From positions 148,637 through 212,636 of the forward strand of contig NZ_JAHHIR010000022.1 in NCBI RefSeq assembly GCF_018678075.1: DNA of 64,000 nucleotides, given 5' to 3'. Below the pieces are notes generated by a model. It was not told where the DNA came from. It did not search any database and saw only the letters and a list, made by a program, of their open reading frames with translations. Of the stretch, positions 9,351-18,279 are shown one piece after another (position 1 is the first letter of the stretch; each line of letters begins with the position of its first letter). The position numbers were made by a program, and so were the translations under genes. The stretch is from Epibacterium ulvae (GTDB lineage: Bacteria > Pseudomonadota > Alphaproteobacteria > Rhodobacterales > Rhodobacteraceae).

Positions 9351-9481
9351 GCTGTTTTGTGAATTTTTTGTGAAACCTGTGGTTGTTAACCGGAGGATAG
9401 CGGCTGATCTGTTAAGAAGTGGATCGACATCAACCAAGCGGTTTGGCCGAAATGCTGGATTCACTCTCCATTCGCGATCAC

Positions 9482-10261
9482 ATGAAAACCGAGACCACGC
9501 AGGCGGGTCCGGTTATTTCGGTGCGCGGGTTGGGGCTGACGTTTGGCCGCACGGATGTTTTGCAAGATGTCAGCTTCGACCTCGTTCAGGGAGAGGTGAC
9601 GTGCCTGTTGGGTGCATTTGGCAGCGGTAAATCGATGTTGTTGCGTTGCCTGAACCGCACGGCCGAAGAGCTGCCAAGGGCCAAGCAGACTGGGACTGTG
9701 TTCCTGCGGGATCGCGACGTGATGGATCCGACGTGGGATCTGCCGCTGATCCGACGCACGGTTGCGTTGATCCCTGAGGTCCATAATCCGTTTCCCATGT
9801 CCACCTGGGACAACCTCGCCTATGTGCTGCGCCTACATCGATTGGCCAAGGCTAAAGCCGATCAGGAACCCCTGATCGAAGCCGCGCTGCGGCGTGTAGG
9901 GATCTGGGACGACGTGAAGGACCGATTGCACCACGCCCCAGTCCACCGGATGGAGCCGATGATGCAGCGGTTGATCTGCATTGCCCGCGCGCTGATGTTG
10001 GAGCCACAGATCTTGCTGCTGGATGAACCGTCTTCAGGCACCGATTGTATCGATCTGCATCGCCTTGATGCGCTATTGGCGGATCTTAAACGGGATATGT
10101 CTGTGGTCCTCAGCACGCCATCGTTGAAGGTCGCCGCGAATGTCTCGGACCGTGCGGCGCATTTGGATGGTGGAAGGGTGTTGGAGCTGGATGCGACCGA
10201 GTTGGTTTTGACCAATGCGCAAAACCCGACCACCAAAGCATTTGTCGAGGCACATTGCTGA
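9482..10261 (+). CDS. Orphan PstB-like ABC ATPase with degenerate signature
   Basis: ATP-binding cassette protein whose overall pattern is closest to the phosphate importer ATPase PstB (LLRCLNRTAEELP after Walker A, MDPTWDLPLIRRTVALIPEVHNPFPMSTWDNLAY around the Q-loop). Walker A is GAFGSGKS and Walker B is ILLLDEPSSGTD. Three catalytic elements are altered. The Q-loop Gln position reads IPEVHNPFP. The LSGGQ signature is replaced by VHRMEPMMQRL. The switch His after Walker B reads LSTPSLKVA instead of VTHNMQQA. No permease or binding protein is adjacent. It may not be a working transporter motor. Start uncertain: ATGs at 9452 and 9482, GTG at 9419, none with a clear binding site; similarity begins after 9482. 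Confidence 0.75.
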   Translation: MKTETTQAGPVISVRGLGLTFGRTDVLQDVSFDLVQGEVTCLLGAFGSGKSMLLRCLNRTAEELPRAKQTGTVFLRDRDVMDPTWDLPLIRRTVALIPEVHNPFPMSTWDNLAYVLRLHRLAKAKADQEPLIEAALRRVGIWDDVKDRLHHAPVHRMEPMMQRLICIARALMLEPQILLLDEPSSGTDCIDLHRLDALLADLKRDMSVVLSTPSLKVAANVSDRAAHLDGGRVLELDATELVLTNAQNPTTKAFVEAHC

Positions 10262-10264
10262 GCT

Positions 10265-11035
10265 TCAACGCTGTTCGGTCTCTTTCTCGAGCTTCTGGCG
10301 CGCAATTTCCGCATTGCGTTGCGCACGCTGGTGTTCGCGCAGGCAGATCTCGACAAAGTCCAGATGGGCCTCGACGGCATAGCGTGCTCCGTCTCCATCG
10401 CGAGCCTGAATGGCGACGTTTATCGCTTTGTGTTGATCCAGCAAGGCCTCGCGCGTGGTATTGCCCTGGAACATGATACGGCGGTTGTAGAACACGCCTT
10501 GGTGCAGCAATTCGAGCATCGACCGCATCACATGCAGCATCACCACGTTGTGGCTGGCGTCCATGATGGCCGAATGAAACTGCGCGTCCAGCTTTGCCGC
10601 TTCTTCCGACGACGCAGGATCGCCGGCGGCTTCCATCCGGTCATAGATGGTTTGAATGATGCGCAGGTCTTCGTCCGATCCCAATCGCGCTGCGCGTTCG
10701 GCTGCGTGCCCTTCGATATCACGGCGAAACGACAGGTAATCAAACACCGCCTCGTCATGGCGGGCAAACAGATCCACCAAAGCGGGGGAAAACGCAGACC
10801 CCAGCACATCGGCGACATAGACGCCGGACCCTGCCTTGGCGCTCAACAATCCGCGGTCCTGCAATTCCGACAAAGCATCCCGCAGCGAGGGGCGGGACAC
10901 GCCCAACCGGTCCGCAAGGTCACGCTCTGACGGCAACCGGTCACCGGGCACCAACACGCCGCGCAGGATCAAGAGCTCGATTTGGCGAACAACAGCAACA
11001 GAAAGCTTGGCAGCAGTGACTTTTTGGAAGGGCAT
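10265..11035 (-). CDS. GntR-family regulator, FadR/PdhR-like with FCD domain
   Basis: DNA-binding regulator, 256 aa. The N-terminal winged helix (residues 10-75) carries the GntR pattern GDRLPSERDLADRLGVSRPSLRDAL. The C-terminal FCD all-helical effector domain has the metal/ligand residues expected in the D...H...H pattern (LDAQFHSAIMDASHN, ALLDQHKAI and VEAHLDF). It resembles the pyruvate- or lactate-sensing PdhR/LldR type, but the ligand is an inference. It is divergent from an aminotransferase gene, and a perfect inverted repeat lies 20 bases before its start, fitting autoregulation. Confidence 0.9.
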   Translation of the reverse strand: MPFQKVTAAKLSVAVVRQIELLILRGVLVPGDRLPSERDLADRLGVSRPSLRDALSELQDRGLLSAKAGSGVYVADVLGSAFSPALVDLFARHDEAVFDYLSFRRDIEGHAAERAARLGSDEDLRIIQTIYDRMEAAGDPASSEEAAKLDAQFHSAIMDASHNVVMLHVMRSMLELLHQGVFYNRRIMFQGNTTREALLDQHKAINVAIQARDGDGARYAVEAHLDFVEICLREHQRAQRNAEIARQKLEKETEQR

Positions 11036-11054
11036 GGACGTCCCGTGATTTGTT

Positions 11055-11083
11055 CTATGTGGTCAAATCATTTGACCACATAG
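11055..11083. promoter_or_regulatory. FadR/GntR-type operator, perfect inverted repeat
   Basis: Two perfect 13-bp arms, CTATGTGGTCAAA and its complement, separated by TCA. The core TGGTCAAATCATTTGACCA matches the TGGTnnnnACCA style recognised by FadR-subfamily GntR repressors. It lies between the start of the GntR regulator and the divergent aminotransferase, so it probably controls both. Confidence 0.8.
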
Positions 11084-11185
11084 GGTGCGCAGCCTCAAGC
11101 AGATGGATTGAATATGGTAGGTCAGTAATGTTGACTTAATGGCGCGAATCCCATAGGCATGCCGTAGCAAAGCGAAAGGTTTCAC

Positions 11186-12397
11186 ATGGATTTCCGACAT
11201 AATTTTTCTTCTCGCAGTGAAAAAATGAAAGCTTCGGAAATTCGCGAGCTTTTGAAACTGCTCAATCGCCCCGGAGTCATTTCTTTTGCGGGTGGTATTC
11301 CCGACCCTGCCTTGTTTCCCAACGACGCCTTGGCCACCGCGGGCGAGGGCGCATTGTCCGGGCCTGCCGCCGCGATGGCTCTGCAGTATTCCGTCAGCGA
11401 AGGCTATCTGCCGCTGCGCGAGTGGATTGTGGGGCATATGGCGCGCTTGGGCGTGACCTGCGACGTGGAGAACGTGCTGATCACCTCTGGATCGCAGCAG
11501 GCGTTGGATTACATCGGCAAACTGTTCCTGTCGCCGGGCGACACTGCGTTGGTGCAATGGCCGACATACCTCGGTGCACTGGGGGCGTTTAATGCCTATG
11601 AGCCGCGTTTTGATCGGCTGCACCCACAGGACAATCGCAGCGTAAAAGACATCATAGCCGCGGCCCAAGCCGAGGGAAGTCAGGTGAAGTTTGCCTATGT
11701 CACGCCCGAGTTTGCCAATCCAACCGGTGTGACCCTGACGCGTGAAGAGCGGTTGAACATTCTGCATCGCGCGGCAGATCTGGGTGCAATGGTCATTGAA
11801 GACGCCGCCTATCAGGGTTTGCGGTATGATGGTGACAGCATTCCACCAATCTTGGCGCTGGAACAAGAACAACAGGAGGATATGGACAAATGTCGGACCC
11901 TCTATTGCGGCACGTTCTCCAAAACCCTGTCGCCGGGTCTGCGGGTTGGCTGGGTGGTTGGCGCGCGGTCGGTGGTTGACCAGATGGTGCTGATCAAACA
12001 AGCCTCGGACCTGCATTCTTCCACGTTAAACCAGATGATGGTCACTGAGGTGGTCACCCAGGATTTTGACGCCCACATTGAACGGTTGGTGGCCAGCTAT
12101 GGTGCGCGCCGGGATGAGATGTTGAAGGCGCTGGATCAGGAGATGCCCGAGGGTGTGGAGTGGAGCCATCCCGAAGGCGGCATGTTCATCTGGCTCACCC
12201 TGCCCGAACAGTTGGACGGTGCCGAGGTGTTGAAATGGGCTCTTGATCACTTGAACGTGGCCTTTGTGCCGGGGCAGGCGTTCTTTGCCGATGGCAGCGG
12301 GTCCAACACGATCCGGCTCAGTTTTTCCTGTGCATCTGCCGAGCAGACGCAGGTGGGGATCAAACGTCTGGGCCAGGCAATCCGCCATTTCCTGTAG
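11186..12397 (+). CDS. PLP-dependent aminotransferase, 2-aminoadipate/kynurenine (KAT II, LysN) type
   Basis: Fold type I aminotransferase, 403 aa. Markers in order are FAGGIPDPALFP near residue 37, SGSQQALDYIGKLFLSPGD, the pyridine-ring region TPEFANPTGVTL with the usual Asn-Pro-Thr-Gly, EDAAYQGLRYDG, and the Schiff-base lysine in GTFSKTLSPGLRVGW. The arginine that binds the alpha-carboxylate is in NTIRLSFS. This subgroup uses aromatic, branched-chain or 2-aminoadipate substrates with 2-oxoglutarate; exact specificity cannot be read. Free-standing, without the MocR helix-turn-helix domain. Probably controlled by the divergent GntR protein through the shared operator. Confidence 0.85.
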   Translation: MDFRHNFSSRSEKMKASEIRELLKLLNRPGVISFAGGIPDPALFPNDALATAGEGALSGPAAAMALQYSVSEGYLPLREWIVGHMARLGVTCDVENVLITSGSQQALDYIGKLFLSPGDTALVQWPTYLGALGAFNAYEPRFDRLHPQDNRSVKDIIAAAQAEGSQVKFAYVTPEFANPTGVTLTREERLNILHRAADLGAMVIEDAAYQGLRYDGDSIPPILALEQEQQEDMDKCRTLYCGTFSKTLSPGLRVGWVVGARSVVDQMVLIKQASDLHSSTLNQMMVTEVVTQDFDAHIERLVASYGARRDEMLKALDQEMPEGVEWSHPEGGMFIWLTLPEQLDGAEVLKWALDHLNVAFVPGQAFFADGSGSNTIRLSFSCASAEQTQVGIKRLGQAIRHFL

Positions 12398-12649
12398 GGT
12401 TCCGTTCAACCGGCGGTTTTCTGACCTTGGCGTGCGACTGTCATTGCAGCGCTGATCAATCCGCGCTAGATGGCAGCGCTCAGCCTTTGGAAATGAGGTT
12501 GAGATCAAAATGCACGCGTAATCGCGTGAGTTATCCACAAGATATAGGGTCGCGAACCCGATTTCAGCCTTTATATGGGGTGCTGCCACGTTGACAGCCC
12601 AGCCTCAATTCGCTGAAATCACCAGTGAGTGTTGGCGAGAGAGGTCACT

Positions 12650-15600
12650 TTGCGCTTTTCCAAGCTTCGGTTGAACGGTTTCAAAAGCTTTGTTGATCCA
12701 ACGGATCTGATCATTTCGGATGGTCTCACGGGGGTTGTCGGGCCAAATGGCTGCGGCAAGTCCAATCTGTTGGAAGCCCTGCGGTGGGTGATGGGGGAAA
12801 CCCGGCCCAAGGCGATGCGCGGTGCGGGCATGGAAGATGTGATCTTTGCCGGGGCCAGCGCACGACCCGCCCGGAATTTTGCCGAAGTCAGCCTGTTGAT
12901 CGACAACAGCGAACGCTTGGCGCCGTCCGGGTTCAACGATGCCGATCAATTGGACATCGTGCGCCGGATCACCCGCGATGTTGGCAGCGCGTTTAAATCC
13001 AATGGCAAAGACACCCGCGCGCGCGATGTGCAGATGTTGTTTGCCGATGCCTCTACCGGTGCACATTCGCCGTCTTTGGTGCGTCAGGGGCAGATTTCTG
13101 AGCTGATCAACGCCAAACCCAAGGCGCGCCGACGTATTCTGGAAGAGGCTGCCGGTATCTCAGGCCTCTATCAGCGCCGCCACGAAGCTGAGTTGAAGCT
13201 GAAGAGCACCGAACAGAACCTGTTGCGGGTGGATGATGTGATTGAACAGCTGGCCGGTCAGCTGGGGCAATTGGCCCGCCAGGCCCGCCAGGCGCAACGT
13301 TATCGCAGTATTGGTGAGACGCTGCGCCACGCCGAAGGAGCCTTGTTGTATCGTCGTTGGCGCGAGGCTGATGAGGCCCGCCTGACGTCCGAGGAAACGC
13401 TGCGTATTCGTGTGACCCAAGCCGCAAAAGGCGAGGCATTGGCGCGCGCTGCGGCGGAAAAACGCGTTCAGGCCGACGGCAAACTGCCGCCCTTGCGCGA
13501 AGAAGAAGCCATCGCAACCGCGATTTTGCAGCGGTTTGTGGTGCAGCGCGATGCTCTGTCCGACCAGGACGCCCAGGCCCGCCAGACGATTGAGACGCTG
13601 AACAACCGTATTCGCCAGTTGGGCGCGGATATCGATCGCGAAAGCGGGTTGAACCGTGACGCGGGTGAGACGATCGAGCGTTTGGAATGGGAGCAGCGCG
13701 AGCTGGAGAAGGCCGGTGATGGTCAGGATGACCGCCTGTCCGAGGCCGCCGAGCTGACCCGCAATGCAACCACCGTCTTGCAGCGCCGCGAAGACCATCT
13801 GGCGCAAGTCACCGAAGATGTTGCGCGTCTGGCAGCGCGTCACCAATCAGCGCGCCGTCTGGTCGAAGATTGCAAACGCGCCGCCGAACGCGCCACCAGC
13901 GAAGGTGCGACCGCACGTGGTGCCATGGATGCTGCGCGTGCGCATTTGCAGCAGGCACACGACCTGCGTGACGCTGCCATTGACGCGGAAGAAGAAGCGC
14001 GCGCTGCAGCGGAAGATGCCGAAGAGGCCTTGGCCGCCGCTGACGAGCTGCGCACCGAGACACAAGCCCGCGAATCTGAGGCCCGGTCCCAGAAATCTGA
14101 GGCGGATGGCGAATTGGGGGCCTTGCGCTCGGAAGCGGTGGCGCTGGCCAAATTGGTGGAACGCGACACCGCAGAGGGCGGGCAGGTTCTGGATGATCTG
14201 CGTGTGGCTCCGGGATATGAAAAAGCGCTGGGGGCGGCCTTGGCGGATGATCTGCGCGCGCCCTTGGCGGATGTGGATGGCCCTTCTGGTTGGCTGGCCT
14301 TGCCTGGCTATGACCGCGAGGCGGATTTGCCCGAGGGGGTGAAACCCTTGGCATTGTTTGTGTCCGGGCCCGATGCGCTGTCCCGCCGGATGACCCAGAT
14401 TGGGGTTGTTGATGCGGATTTGGCCGCGCAATTGCAGGCGCGTTTGCGTCCCGGACAACGTCTGGTCACCGTCGAAGGTGATCTGTGGCGTTGGGATGGC
14501 TATCGCGCCTGGGCCGAAGATGCGCCAAGTGCGGCTGCGCTGCGCCTGGAGCAGATGAACCGGTTGGAAGCGTTGAAGCAAGACGTGGAACATGCCGAGG
14601 CGCGCGCTGCGGGTCTATCAGCCGCGCATGAGACATTGATGCGCAAATTGACCGAGGTGACCGCAGCGGATCAGGCGGCCCGACAAGCCCGTCGTGTGTC
14701 GGATCAGCGTGTCGCAGATGCCGCCCGCGCGCTGAGCAAGGCCGAGGCCGAGTGCAACCTGTCAGATGCCAAGCTGGAGACGCTGACCGTTGCGCTGGCC
14801 CGTCATACCGAAGATGCGGAAGCCGCCACCGAACGGCTGGCCGAGGCGCAGGACGCGGTTGAAGACCTTGGCGATCTGGAAGCCGCGCGTGTCGCGGTTG
14901 AAGATATCAAACACAGCGTCGAGGCCGCGCGGATCACGATGATCAGCCACCGCTCTGCCCATGATGAGCTGCGCCGCGATGGCGAAGCGCGGGTGCGGCG
15001 CAAGCAGGAAGTTATCAAAGAGCTGTCGGGCTGGAAACACCGTCTGGAAACCGCCGAACGCCGGATTTCGGAACTGGTGCAACGCCGCGACGCCAGCCAG
15101 GACGAGCTGGAAGAGGCGATGGCGAAACCCGCCGAAATCGAAGAGACCCGCGATGAGCTGAATGCCTCGATCGAGGATGCCGAGGCGCGTAAATCAGCCG
15201 CCACCGAGACTTTGATCACCGCCGAAGCGTCCCTGCGCGAAGCCTCGCAGCATGAGAAAGAGGCCGAACGCCTTGCCTCGGACGCGCGGGAAGAACGGGC
15301 CCGTGCCGAAGCGTTGACAGACAGCGCGCGCGAGGCGGTTCAAGCCGCAGCAGGACGTATCATCGAAGAGCAGCAGGTGACACCCCAGGCGTTGTTGGAG
15401 CGTCTGGGCGTCAGTCTGGAAGAGATCGAAGACGTTGATGTGCTGGAAACCCAAGTTGGCCAGTTGAAACGACAGCGGGACTCGCTCGGAGCGGTGAACC
15501 TGCGCGCCGAGGAAGACGCCCGCGAGATCCAGGAAGAACACGACCATCTGGTGTCGGAAAAACGCGATCTGGAAGAGGCGGTGAAAACCCTGCGTGCGGG

Positions 15601-16105
15601 GATTTCCAGCCTCAACCGGGAAGGGCGTGAACGTTTGTTGACGGCCTTTGAACAGGTCAACAGCAGCTTTACATCGCTGTTTCAGCATCTGTTTGGCGGT
15701 GGTGAGGCCAATCTGGTGATGGTCGAAAGCGATGATCCGCTGGACGCCGGTTTGGAAATCATGTGCCAGCCACCGGGCAAAAAACTGTCGACCCTGTCGT
15801 TGCTGTCGGGCGGTGAGCAAACGCTAACCGCGCTGGCGCTGATCTTTGCGGTGTTCTTGTCGAATCCAGCGCCGATCTGTGTCCTGGATGAGGTCGATGC
15901 GCCGCTGGATGACGCCAATGTCACCCGATTTTGCGATCTGTTGGATGAGATGTGCCGCCAGACCGACACGCGGTTCTTGATCATCACTCACCATGCAGTG
16001 ACCATGGCGCGGATGGACCGCCTGTTCGGGGTCACCATGCAGGAAAAAGGTGTCAGCCAGCTGGTGTCAGTGGATCTGAAAAAAGCCGAGGCGATGGTCG
16101 CCTAA
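12650..16105 (+). CDS. smc: Chromosome segregation ATPase SMC
   Basis: Condensin subunit, about 1,151 aa. The N-terminal ATPase half starts RFSKLRLNGFKSFVDPTDL with Walker A GPNGCGKSNLLEALRW. A first long coiled coil follows (about residues 170-480), then a short hinge (around APGYEKALGAALADDLRAP), the returning coiled coil, and the C-terminal half with signature LSLLSGGEQTLTALAL and Walker B ICVLDEVDAPLDDAN. I start it at the TTG at 12650 because the conserved N-terminus begins there and GAGAGG lies six bases upstream; the frame is open to a GTG at 12629. No ScpA/ScpB genes are adjacent. A perfect TTATCCACA DnaA-box sequence lies about 110 bases upstream. Confidence 0.96.
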   Translation: MRFSKLRLNGFKSFVDPTDLIISDGLTGVVGPNGCGKSNLLEALRWVMGETRPKAMRGAGMEDVIFAGASARPARNFAEVSLLIDNSERLAPSGFNDADQLDIVRRITRDVGSAFKSNGKDTRARDVQMLFADASTGAHSPSLVRQGQISELINAKPKARRRILEEAAGISGLYQRRHEAELKLKSTEQNLLRVDDVIEQLAGQLGQLARQARQAQRYRSIGETLRHAEGALLYRRWREADEARLTSEETLRIRVTQAAKGEALARAAAEKRVQADGKLPPLREEEAIATAILQRFVVQRDALSDQDAQARQTIETLNNRIRQLGADIDRESGLNRDAGETIERLEWEQRELEKAGDGQDDRLSEAAELTRNATTVLQRREDHLAQVTEDVARLAARHQSARRLVEDCKRAAERATSEGATARGAMDAARAHLQQAHDLRDAAIDAEEEARAAAEDAEEALAAADELRTETQARESEARSQKSEADGELGALRSEAVALAKLVERDTAEGGQVLDDLRVAPGYEKALGAALADDLRAPLADVDGPSGWLALPGYDREADLPEGVKPLALFVSGPDALSRRMTQIGVVDADLAAQLQARLRPGQRLVTVEGDLWRWDGYRAWAEDAPSAAALRLEQMNRLEALKQDVEHAEARAAGLSAAHETLMRKLTEVTAADQAARQARRVSDQRVADAARALSKAEAECNLSDAKLETLTVALARHTEDAEAATERLAEAQDAVEDLGDLEAARVAVEDIKHSVEAARITMISHRSAHDELRRDGEARVRRKQEVIKELSGWKHRLETAERRISELVQRRDASQDELEEAMAKPAEIEETRDELNASIEDAEARKSAATETLITAEASLREASQHEKEAERLASDAREERARAEALTDSAREAVQAAAGRIIEEQQVTPQALLERLGVSLEEIEDVDVLETQVGQLKRQRDSLGAVNLRAEEDAREIQEEHDHLVSEKRDLEEAVKTLRAGISSLNREGRERLLTAFEQVNSSFTSLFQHLFGGGEANLVMVESDDPLDAGLEIMCQPPGKKLSTLSLLSGGEQTLTALALIFAVFLSNPAPICVLDEVDAPLDDANVTRFCDLLDEMCRQTDTRFLIITHHAVTMARMDRLFGVTMQEKGVSQLVSVDLKKAEAMVA

Positions 16106-16168
16106 ATATTGTCACTTTAGGCTCCTAAGGCGTTAAGCTGTATTTGGGGCTAAATGGGAGGCTATTTC

Positions 16169-16651
16169 ATGAATTTCATTGCTAAAACTTTGGGGGCGAT
16201 CTGCCTGAGCACCGGACTGATTGCCGGAGCCGTCAGCGCACAAGAGAGCAATATCACAGCGTTGACGCCGGGCAGCCTGTCGACGTTTCTGGACGGCGAA
16301 GAGATCGCATATGAACAGTCAGTGGACGACGTTGGCGATCCCAAATTTGACGTCGACTATTACGGTATTGAATTTTCGGTGTTTTATTATGGATGCCGGG
16401 ACAACGTTGACTGCGACTCAATCCAGTTCTTTTCAGGCTATGATGTGAACGGTGGCATTCGCTTGTCCAAAATCAACAGCTGGAACAAAGACAACCGCAA
16501 CGCGCGGGCCTATATCTCTGACAATGGATCGGTATGGGTGGAACAAGACGTGTTCTTGGGGCAGCACGGCCTGCACCCGGATGACTTTGCCAAGGCAATT
16601 GGCGTTTGGACCGGCGTTCAGAAAGAGTTCGAAACCTACATCGGATGGTGA
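16169..16651 (+). CDS. Secreted YbjN-domain protein
   Basis: 160-residue protein with a signal peptide (NFIAKTLGAICLSTGLIAGAV then SAQ before the cleavage site) and a YbjN-like domain. Family features are the strand pair around YYGIEFSVFYYGCRDNVDCDSIQFFSGYD and the C-terminal WVEQDVFLGQHGLHPDDFAKAI. Two cysteines flanking DNVD may form a disulfide. YbjN proteins are type III secretion chaperone-like folds of uncertain role; in enterobacteria YbjN affects motility and stress. The start is set by GGGAGG nine bases upstream. Confidence 0.7.
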   Translation: MNFIAKTLGAICLSTGLIAGAVSAQESNITALTPGSLSTFLDGEEIAYEQSVDDVGDPKFDVDYYGIEFSVFYYGCRDNVDCDSIQFFSGYDVNGGIRLSKINSWNKDNRNARAYISDNGSVWVEQDVFLGQHGLHPDDFAKAIGVWTGVQKEFETYIGW

Positions 16652-16709
16652 GCCGGCGCGTCACATCAACGTGACGCCTGTTTCAAAGCTTTGTGCTTAA
16701 GGTGGCCTT

Positions 16710-17066
16710 ATGAAACATCTTTTGCTCCTGCTTTGTGTTGCGCTTCCGGTTTCCGCGTCTGCCGCCGATTGGTCGCTGCGCGCCACGGATCGCCCGTTTT
16801 CAGCCGAGGAATTGGCGGATCTCCCCGGGCGGTCCTTGGTCTTTTTTGATGATGGGGAGACGATCTATGGGGCGGATGGTGCCTATTCCTATACCTATTC
16901 CACTGCGAACGGCGGTGGGACGGCGTGGGGAACCTATCAGATCGCAGAGGACGGCAGCATCTGTGTGGAGTTTGCCAGCGGCGCGATGCGCTGTGACGTT
17001 CTGGTCCACAGCGGTGAACGGGTGATTTTGATCACCGAAAAAGGCGAGCGGTTCCCGATCCGCTGA
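16710..17066 (+). CDS. Small secreted protein of unknown function
   Basis: 118 residues with a clear signal peptide (KHLLLLLCVALPVSASAAD, cleavage after ASA). The mature part is a compact acidic domain with GRSLVFFDDGETIYGADG and a possible disulfide pair in SICVEFASGAMRCDV. I do not recognise the family, though the pattern recalls small rhodobacterial secreted proteins that follow YbjN-like genes. It starts 58 bases after the YbjN gene, so the two may share a transcript, and converges on the lytic transglycosylase with seven bases between stops. Confidence 0.6.
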   Translation: MKHLLLLLCVALPVSASAADWSLRATDRPFSAEELADLPGRSLVFFDDGETIYGADGAYSYTYSTANGGGTAWGTYQIAEDGSICVEFASGAMRCDVLVHSGERVILITEKGERFPIR

Positions 17067-17073
17067 CCTTTGC

Positions 17074-18243
17074 CTAAAGGCGGTTCAATAATGCGGGCGT
17101 TGGCCATGCATCGGCCGGCAGACCAAGACGGCGTTGTTCAGCCTGCACGGCGGACCGGGTTTTGGCGCCCAGAATGCCGTCGACCTTACCCACGTCATAG
17201 CCCCGTGCCTGCAGGCGATTTTGCAGGTCTTTCATCTGCGCTCCGGAAAGCCCGGTGTCAGGACTGCGCGGATCATAAACCGGTGCGCCGTTCAGGCGGG
17301 TGGCAAAATAAGCGGCCGTCAGAACATAGGTAAAGCTTTGGTTCCATTCGAAATAGACGTCGAAATTGGGGTAGGCGAGGAACGCTGGCCCCTTGTGCCC
17401 CTGCGGCAGAATGAGGGCCGCGTTCATGTCGTCAAACGGCAGATCTCCGGACCGTGCCATTACGCCCAATTCGCGCCATTGCGTGAGCGTGCGTTTTTTT
17501 GCAATGCCCGTCTGTGACAGGTCCAGATCGCTGGGAATGGTCACTTCCTGAAGCCAGGGTTGATCAGGCTGCCAGCCCAGTTCTGACAGCATTTTACCTG
17601 CAGACATCAGCGCATCGGGGGCCGAGTTCTTCAGATCCACGTGCCCGTCACCATCCGCATCCACACCGTTTTCGATGATGTCACGCGGTAGCATTTGCAC
17701 CATGCCAATTTCCCCGGCCCAGGCACCGGTTGTTCTGTTGGGGTCAAAATCCCCATGGGCAAACAGTTCAAGCGCGGCAAAAACCTGCGGGCGGAACAGC
17801 TCTGGCCGACGGCAATCATGTGCCAGCGTCACCAGCGCGTTGCGGGTGTTGAAATCGCCTTGGAACGCGCCGTAGTCGGTCTCAAAAGCCCAAAACGCCA
17901 GCAGGACATTGCGATCAATGCCATATGTGGTCTCAACCCGGCGGAAGATACTGTCGAATTTCTCGGACATGGCTTTGCCACGGTCCAGCCGGTTTTGCGA
18001 AATCAGGCGGCGCGAAAACTCGATAAAGGGTTTTTGGAATACCCCTTGCGCGCGGTCGGCGTTGAGGACTTTTGGATCCTGGCGCACCCCGTGAAAGAAC
18101 GCGTTTACGTCCTTCTGTTCGAACCCGGCGCTGATCGCCTCGTTCTTGAGGCTGAGAACAAAGTTGGAGAATCCACCGCCACATTGGGCCGCCACAGTCA
18201 GCGGGGCCAGGGTGAGAGCGAGGGTCAGTGGCAATACGCGCAT
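17074..18243 (-). CDS. Lytic murein transglycosylase, MltB type, with peptidoglycan-binding domain
   Basis: Periplasmic enzyme that cleaves the MurNAc-GlcNAc bond of peptidoglycan to form 1,6-anhydro ends. The N-terminal signal peptide (RVLPLTLALTLAPLTVAAQ) is not a lipobox, so it should be soluble. The SLT_2 catalytic domain spans residues 30-320 and contains the catalytic Glu in FWAFETDYGAFQGDFNTRNA. A C-terminal PGBD_1 domain (residues 335-385) has LQNRLQARGYDVGKVDGILG and KTRSAVQAEQRRLGLPADA. Start at the ATG opening the signal peptide; ten further in-frame codons upstream look non-coding. Confidence 0.9.
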   Translation of the reverse strand: MRVLPLTLALTLAPLTVAAQCGGGFSNFVLSLKNEAISAGFEQKDVNAFFHGVRQDPKVLNADRAQGVFQKPFIEFSRRLISQNRLDRGKAMSEKFDSIFRRVETTYGIDRNVLLAFWAFETDYGAFQGDFNTRNALVTLAHDCRRPELFRPQVFAALELFAHGDFDPNRTTGAWAGEIGMVQMLPRDIIENGVDADGDGHVDLKNSAPDALMSAGKMLSELGWQPDQPWLQEVTIPSDLDLSQTGIAKKRTLTQWRELGVMARSGDLPFDDMNAALILPQGHKGPAFLAYPNFDVYFEWNQSFTYVLTAAYFATRLNGAPVYDPRSPDTGLSGAQMKDLQNRLQARGYDVGKVDGILGAKTRSAVQAEQRRLGLPADAWPTPALLNRL

Positions 18244-18279
18244 AACAGCAGTCCAAGTTAGGTCTTGGCCCACTTTCTG

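Noticed and set aside
11063..12016. 317-residue minus-strand frame opposite the aminotransferase
   Set aside because: Overlaps the operator and the aminotransferase on the other strand and shows no family pattern.
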